DNA from: a virus
Direction: 5' to 3' (one strand)
DNA: 40,212 bases
IMG/VR virus record: IMGVR_UViG_3300006947_000029
Span: 1 to 40,212 of that record
The position numbers and the translations under genes were made by a program. Every line of letters begins with the position of its first letter. The first letter of the stretch is position 1. Positions 36,225 to 40,212 of the stretch are shown piece after piece. A model generated the notes under the pieces. That model had not been told where the DNA came from. It saw nothing but the letters and a program-made list of their open reading frames with translations, and did not search any database.

Positions 36225-37510
36225 GCAATTTTCTTACGTAATTCAAGAATTAAATCTTGAACTATTGATTCATTTAGATCTGCGGTTTGTCCATCTGTTC
36301 CTGTCATATTCATTGCCAACATAGCAAATTTTGACATAACCCTTATATGTTCTGGACTCATGTGCTGGATTTCTCCGCTCATTTGAATTAGCAAATCTTC
36401 TAATTCTGTGTTTGTTGTGTGTCCTGCTATATATGTTAGCATTACACCTAATTTGTCTATCGCACCATGATCACCACTAAACTTTATTGGATCTAAGTTA
36501 TTTGGATTATCATATGCATCTTTATCAATTGCGACATCAAGTTTTCCTACTTTTATAATATTATACAACTGTTTTATATAAGAGTCAAATCTTTCTTGCT
36601 CAATACTTGCTTCAGTAACAACACGATTTACTTTTTGTATCATTAATTGCATAGTTTCGATTACCACCTCCTCTAATTCAAAACTTGCTGTTATATCAAT
36701 CGTCTGTTCTTCTGAAATTTCTTCTAATACTGTTTGGGTGCCTTCAAATTTGTTATATCCTTTTAAAGTTGACAATGACTTAATAATGTTTCTATGCTCA
36801 ACTAATCTATTGCGAACAATATCAATAATATTTTGATTATCTTCAGTAACTAATTTATTTGCTCTTGTATGCTTAACAAAATTTGTTAATTCTGCCATGT
36901 CTTCACATATGGACAAAATTGCTTTACCTTTACTATCGTATGGAGTACCGCCTTCATTGACATGCATTGTCATTGCTCTTGCGCCACCTATGTATTTGTA
37001 TGGAAATGCAAACTTTTCACCTTGTTTATTTTCTATAAACAACTTATGAATATTTCTACTTCTTGAGCCACGTTTTTCTTCATTAACACCTTCAGTATGC
37101 TTAATAATAAGTTTTGCATTTGGACTTTGTACGTAACTTGTTTTAATAGTTCCGTATGCTTTGCTAAATCCTTCAACAACAGGCTCAACACTTTGGTGAC
37201 TAAAATCTTTTGGTGTTATTTTTTTATTAAATTTACGTACTGTATACTCACCTAAATGTTTATGTGTTGCAACTTTGATTGTTTTTAGTAATTCATCATT
37301 TTTAGTTATGTCATAACTGTCACTTGCTTGAGCTGTTACTTCAAGTTGACCTTCATTCATATTCATAGATACCATTAATCCCTGATCATACGCATAAAAA
37401 CGTGTTGCTTCGTTAGGATTAATTGTTTTGATACCACTTTCAGTGAACAAACGTAATTTATAGTTTGCACCTTTAAGAATATCGAAAATTTGGTTTGCTA
37501 ATTCTTCCAT
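36221..37510 (-). CDS. Conserved phage protein of unknown function, beside terminase
   Basis: The 429-residue protein has an N-terminal alpha/beta region, a basic KFNKKITPKDF segment, then EEKRGSRSRNIHKLFIENKQGEKFAFPYKYI, and a helical C-terminal half. It resembles conserved proteins I have seen in marine T4-like phages, where they are encoded among structural genes. There is no catalytic motif. ATG 37510 lies 5 nt after an exact TATAAATA, with no Shine-Dalgarno site. A virion or packaging role is inferred from this late promoter and from terminase. Confidence 0.7.
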   Translation of the reverse strand: MEELANQIFDILKGANYKLRLFTESGIKTINPNEATRFYAYDQGLMVSMNMNEGQLEVTAQASDSYDITKNDELLKTIKVATHKHLGEYTVRKFNKKITPKDFSHQSVEPVVEGFSKAYGTIKTSYVQSPNAKLIIKHTEGVNEEKRGSRSRNIHKLFIENKQGEKFAFPYKYIGGARAMTMHVNEGGTPYDSKGKAILSICEDMAELTNFVKHTRANKLVTEDNQNIIDIVRNRLVEHRNIIKSLSTLKGYNKFEGTQTVLEEISEEQTIDITASFELEEVVIETMQLMIQKVNRVVTEASIEQERFDSYIKQLYNIIKVGKLDVAIDKDAYDNPNNLDPIKFSGDHGAIDKLGVMLTYIAGHTTNTELEDLLIQMSGEIQHMSPEHIRVMSKFAMLAMNMTGTDGQTADLNESIVQDLILELRKKIA

Positions 37511-37515
37511 ATATG

Positions 37516-37523
37516 TATTTATA
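37516..37523 (-). promoter_or_regulatory. Late-type TATAAATA for gene 36221-37510
   Basis: Exact TATAAATA on the minus strand in the 19-bp gap after terminase. It ends 5 nt before ATG 37510, which is too close for a normal leader. Confidence 0.65.
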
Positions 37524-37529
37524 CAAATA

Positions 37530-39092
37530 TTACAAAAAACTCATTGGCATTGGCTCATCCCAATCATCATCATCTGGGCTCGCTGAATTTAAATACTCAA
37601 ACGCTGCCTCTTCATATTTTGTGATTTCTAGTGCAATACGAATAACAAGAACCACCGCCATAACTAAGTCATCCTTTTCACCTTCTTTTGCTGAGTAACT
37701 ATTTCCTTTTGCAATAAATGTTTTTAATTCGCGTAATAAGTTAGTACTTGCTATTTCTAATTTATCAGTTTCAATCCAGTATTTTAACTTTGCACATGCG
37801 GCTATTTTACTTTTGTGTGTAGTTGTAAAGCCTCGTCTATGTACTTTTGCATTTCCATGTGCTTTACTTTCACTTATAAATGTACCTGGTATAAACTCTT
37901 CACCAAGTTCTTGTACAGTAACTAGGGCCGCTTCGCCTAACGTATTATTTTCCATACTATAATATATTTCACTTTTTTGTTTTGCTTCGTCATCTATATA
38001 CTTGCATATTTGTTGTAATATTTTTACTTGTTGTTGTACTGGCGTTCTATTATGTTGCCATTCAGCAACTTGTTTCATGCCAGGAAGTTCATATACTTGT
38101 ATAGCCGCATTATCACCACCAGTACCTAAACTTGGATCTAATCCAACTAAGTATATATTACCTGCGGCGATTGGCTTATACCAACGAACCTCTCCTTGTT
38201 TAGCATATGCATCACGACTTTCCATACTTGCTAATTTTATACTGTCAACAAGTGTTTCATCATAAGCAATAAATTCACAATTATGTTCTCGTCTAAACCT
38301 TTGTTCACCAATTTTTCCTTGCTCTTCTCTTGCCCAGTCTTCATCTCTATCAGGATGTACTGTCCAATTTGCTAAGAAAGAGGCGAAGCCATTTCTACCA
38401 ACATCAGTTTCATTACCATAGTCATCAACATTTTTATTTGCTTCATTCCAAATTTGTGCGAACTGATCATCATCTTGGTTTGGCGTACTTGTAATAATAC
38501 ATTTACCGCCTGTACTTAATGTTGGAGATAACGAAGTCCAAAATTCTTTTGCTACATTTGGACGTACAAATGCAAACTCGTCTAAGTATGCAAGTGAGAT
38601 GGAAAGACCACGTCCAGTATTTTCGGTTGTTGCTTGTGCAATAATACGTGAACCGTTATCAAATTCTAAACTACCTTTATTATAACTTGTAACACCTGCT
38701 CTAATATGGTCTGGTAGAGTTTCATATGCAAATCGTACACGTTGCATAATCTCTTGAGCTCCGCTATACTTATGGGCTGCAACTAAAACCACTGAATCAG
38801 GTACAAACATAGCATACCACAACAAATATCCTGCGGCACACGTGGATTTACCTGTCTGACGTGCTAACATACTAATACTGTATCGATTATTATGATATAC
38901 GTCAACTAGGTCTTCTTGATAATCATACAATGTGAATCTCATTCGTCCCCTTGTAGGGTGTTGAATGTAGCAATGATTAATCAAAAAATATTTAGGGTCT
39001 TTAGCACATAGAGCCAATTCAGTTAATTCTTCTTTGGTGAAGTTTTCTTTCTTATATGCTGTTTTTGTTAATTTAGTATCTGCTGTACTCAT
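37530..39092 (-). CDS. gp17: Terminase large subunit (T4 gp17 type)
   Basis: The 520-residue protein has the ATPase motor with Walker A ARQTGKST (77-84), Walker B YLDEFAFV (169-176) and the coupling motif ITSTPNQ (about 200-206). A RuvC-like nuclease follows, with VGLDPSLGTGGDNAA (Asp319), SMENNTLGE and KDDLVMAV for the metal residues. It cuts concatemeric DNA and pumps it into the prohead. It is shorter than T4 gp17 (610 residues) and ends PMSFL. ATG 39092 lies 5 nt after TATAAATA. Confidence 0.96.
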   Translation of the reverse strand: MSTADTKLTKTAYKKENFTKEELTELALCAKDPKYFLINHCYIQHPTRGRMRFTLYDYQEDLVDVYHNNRYSISMLARQTGKSTCAAGYLLWYAMFVPDSVVLVAAHKYSGAQEIMQRVRFAYETLPDHIRAGVTSYNKGSLEFDNGSRIIAQATTENTGRGLSISLAYLDEFAFVRPNVAKEFWTSLSPTLSTGGKCIITSTPNQDDDQFAQIWNEANKNVDDYGNETDVGRNGFASFLANWTVHPDRDEDWAREEQGKIGEQRFRREHNCEFIAYDETLVDSIKLASMESRDAYAKQGEVRWYKPIAAGNIYLVGLDPSLGTGGDNAAIQVYELPGMKQVAEWQHNRTPVQQQVKILQQICKYIDDEAKQKSEIYYSMENNTLGEAALVTVQELGEEFIPGTFISESKAHGNAKVHRRGFTTTHKSKIAACAKLKYWIETDKLEIASTNLLRELKTFIAKGNSYSAKEGEKDDLVMAVVLVIRIALEITKYEEAAFEYLNSASPDDDDWDEPMPMSFL

Positions 39093-39097
39093 ATTAC

Positions 39098-39105
39098 TAT
39101 TTATA
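39098..39105 (-). promoter_or_regulatory. Late-type TATAAATA for terminase
   Basis: Exact TATAAATA on the minus strand, ending 5 nt before ATG 39092. It follows the terminator-like hairpin at 39113-39134. Confidence 0.65.
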
Positions 39106-39112
39106 GATGAAA

Positions 39113-39134
39113 ACAGCGTGTAATATCACGCTGT
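39113..39134 (-). terminator. Terminator-like hairpin before terminase
   Basis: ACAGCGTG and CACGCTGT form a perfect 8-bp stem around ATATTA on the minus strand, followed by TTTCATC. The U-run is short. It separates the acidic Cys-rich gene from the terminase promoter. Confidence 0.65.
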
Positions 39135-39156
39135 ATTCTTAAATATTTAATGTTTA

Positions 39157-40212
39157 TTAAACTTTATTTTTGCTTTCTTTGTAGGCTTCTGTGATTTCTT
39201 CAACTGTATGCTCTGTGATACCGACTTTCATGTCTTGTGCATCTAAATACTTTTTAAGACTTGTATTTACATTTTGTGCAAAATCATATGCTTCGCCATG
39301 TGACGTTGCTTCTGTTTCACTTGCATCTTCTGGACTGTTTGCCCATTCATTAATTTTTTCTTCAATTGCTTCTTCACTCAAGCCTGCATTTTTCATTAAT
39401 GTAATTAATTTTGTAGTATCCATAGTTGGAGCCTCCTCTATTTTTTGTTCATTAACTGCATTACAACCGCAACCACAATCTGGACCACAATCGCAACCTG
39501 ATCCATGACCACATGAGCAATCTTCAGTTAATTCTTCTTCTTTTAATTTTTTATCTTTGGCGGCTTTTTTCATTGTTTCTTTTTCATCGCCATCACCGTC
39601 AATATCAGCAAAATCTGGTTTTGCTTTTGCTTCATCTACTGGTTTGTCGCCATTCTTAGCGGCTAACATTTTCGCAAATGCTGCCTTCTGTGCTGGACTT
39701 TGTGCTTCTTTAATTGATTCTTCTACAGGAGAAAATGTTGAATAGTCTTGGCATGCACCGCATCTCGCCAATCCGTCATCGTCAATTTCGCCATCTGGTG
39801 CTGCGCCACAACAATCACTTAATTGCCCTGTATCATATGCAGCATCTGCCATTGAAGTGGATTCAAAGTTTGCATCATCTTCGCCATAATCACCATCTTC
39901 ACCTGGGTGATTCATATCGTGGTGTCTACGGAAAGTATCAACAAATTCTGATATGTCTTGTCCGTCCATCCAACGTGCTAATTCATCAACTAAAATATTG
40001 TCTTCAAGACCTAATTCGTCTTGTAGTGTATATAATGGTTCTGCAAATTCGCCTACTGCTTCTTGTGTTATTTCTTGTGATTGCATTAAAGGTTTAGATC
40101 TTAGTGGAGCACCACCTTTATTCCAACCAGGAAACTTACTTCTTATTTTATTATCAAGATCAACACTTAACCAAGGACGTTTAAATCCATACTTTTCAGT
40201 GTGAGTGCGTAC
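39157..40212 (-). CDS. Acidic Cys-rich zinc-ribbon protein, N-terminus cut by window edge
   Basis: The frame is open to the right edge, upstream of ATG 40086, and codes for plausible sequence there (VRTHTEKYGFKRPWLS), so the true start lies outside. At least 352 residues are present. A zinc ribbon reads SDCCGAA...ARCGACQDY. A DIDGDGDEKE stretch resembles a calcium-binding loop, followed by a Cys cluster (CSCGHGSGCDCGPDCGCGC). The rest is acidic and helical. The D-x-D-x-D element followed by a Lys-rich stretch is familiar from marine T4-like phage genomes, but I cannot name a function. Confidence 0.72.
   Translation of the reverse strand, partial: VRTHTEKYGFKRPWLSVDLDNKIRSKFPGWNKGGAPLRSKPLMQSQEITQEAVGEFAEPLYTLQDELGLEDNILVDELARWMDGQDISEFVDTFRRHHDMNHPGEDGDYGEDDANFESTSMADAAYDTGQLSDCCGAAPDGEIDDDGLARCGACQDYSTFSPVEESIKEAQSPAQKAAFAKMLAAKNGDKPVDEAKAKPDFADIDGDGDEKETMKKAAKDKKLKEEELTEDCSCGHGSGCDCGPDCGCGCNAVNEQKIEEAPTMDTTKLITLMKNAGLSEEAIEEKINEWANSPEDASETEATSHGEAYDFAQNVNTSLKKYLDAQDMKVGITEHTVEEITEAYKESKNKV

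Overview
The window looks like part of the genome of an AT-rich, T4-like marine myovirus. The recognisable genes are T4 core genes: large terminase (gp17), gp32, UvsX, a UvsY-like protein, UvsW, the gp41 helicase, the gp61 primase and NrdA/NrdB. Between them sit many small genes of the kind carried by cyanophages and pelagiphages: MazG, 2OG-Fe(II) oxygenases, a PAAR tip protein, a glycine-zipper protein and several conserved hypotheticals. No photosynthesis gene is visible. An AT-rich host such as SAR11 or another marine proteobacterium is a guess. All genes but one lie on the minus strand, so transcription runs from high to low coordinates. Both window ends cut through genes.

Layout, in transcription order. 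(1) 40212-36088: an acidic Cys-rich protein (truncated by the edge), terminase large subunit, and an unknown protein under a late-type promoter. (2) 36220-32297: gp32, UvsX, a 2OG oxygenase overlapping uvsX, an acidic protein, a UvsY-like protein and a small protein. (3) 32296-28519: an unknown gene, an AAA+ ATPase, a small gene, and UvsW, most with their own sigma70-type promoter. (4) 28499-25463: five genes, ending in a 192-aa protein that resembles a shrunken DnaE polymerase palm/fingers region. (5) 25111-25482: the only plus-strand gene. (6) 25042-17188: a virion-like protein, primase, helicase, a ligase-like nucleotidyltransferase and several small late-looking genes. (7) 17186-11465: an AMP-forming ligase, two tandem B12-type radical SAM enzymes and a 2OG oxygenase. 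This is an unusual biosynthetic-looking cassette. (8) 11406-8968: virion-like proteins and an SGNH hydrolase. (9) 8943-4121: a Cas4/RecB-type nuclease, NrdA, NrdB, glutaredoxin and a PAAR protein. (10) 4056-1: an Sm-like protein, methyltransferase, MazG, a small protein, glycine-zipper protein, thermonuclease, zinc ribbon, tRNA-Thr, tRNA-Ala and two unknown genes.

Regulation is legible. Nine promoters match TTGACA - exactly 17 bp - TATAAT-like, and they precede DNA-metabolism genes or small genes of early type. A second set of sites matching the T4 late promoter (TATAAATA, or GCATAAATAC) precedes terminase and virion-like genes. Several genes in both classes start only 5-7 nt after the -10 element and lack a Shine-Dalgarno sequence, so their mRNAs may be leaderless. 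Two neighbouring early promoters share a palindromic element inside the spacer.

No gene-free stretch exceeds 300 bases. The longest (32074-32296) holds a promoter, two hairpins and a repeat. All identifications rest on reading motifs by eye; no database search was run.
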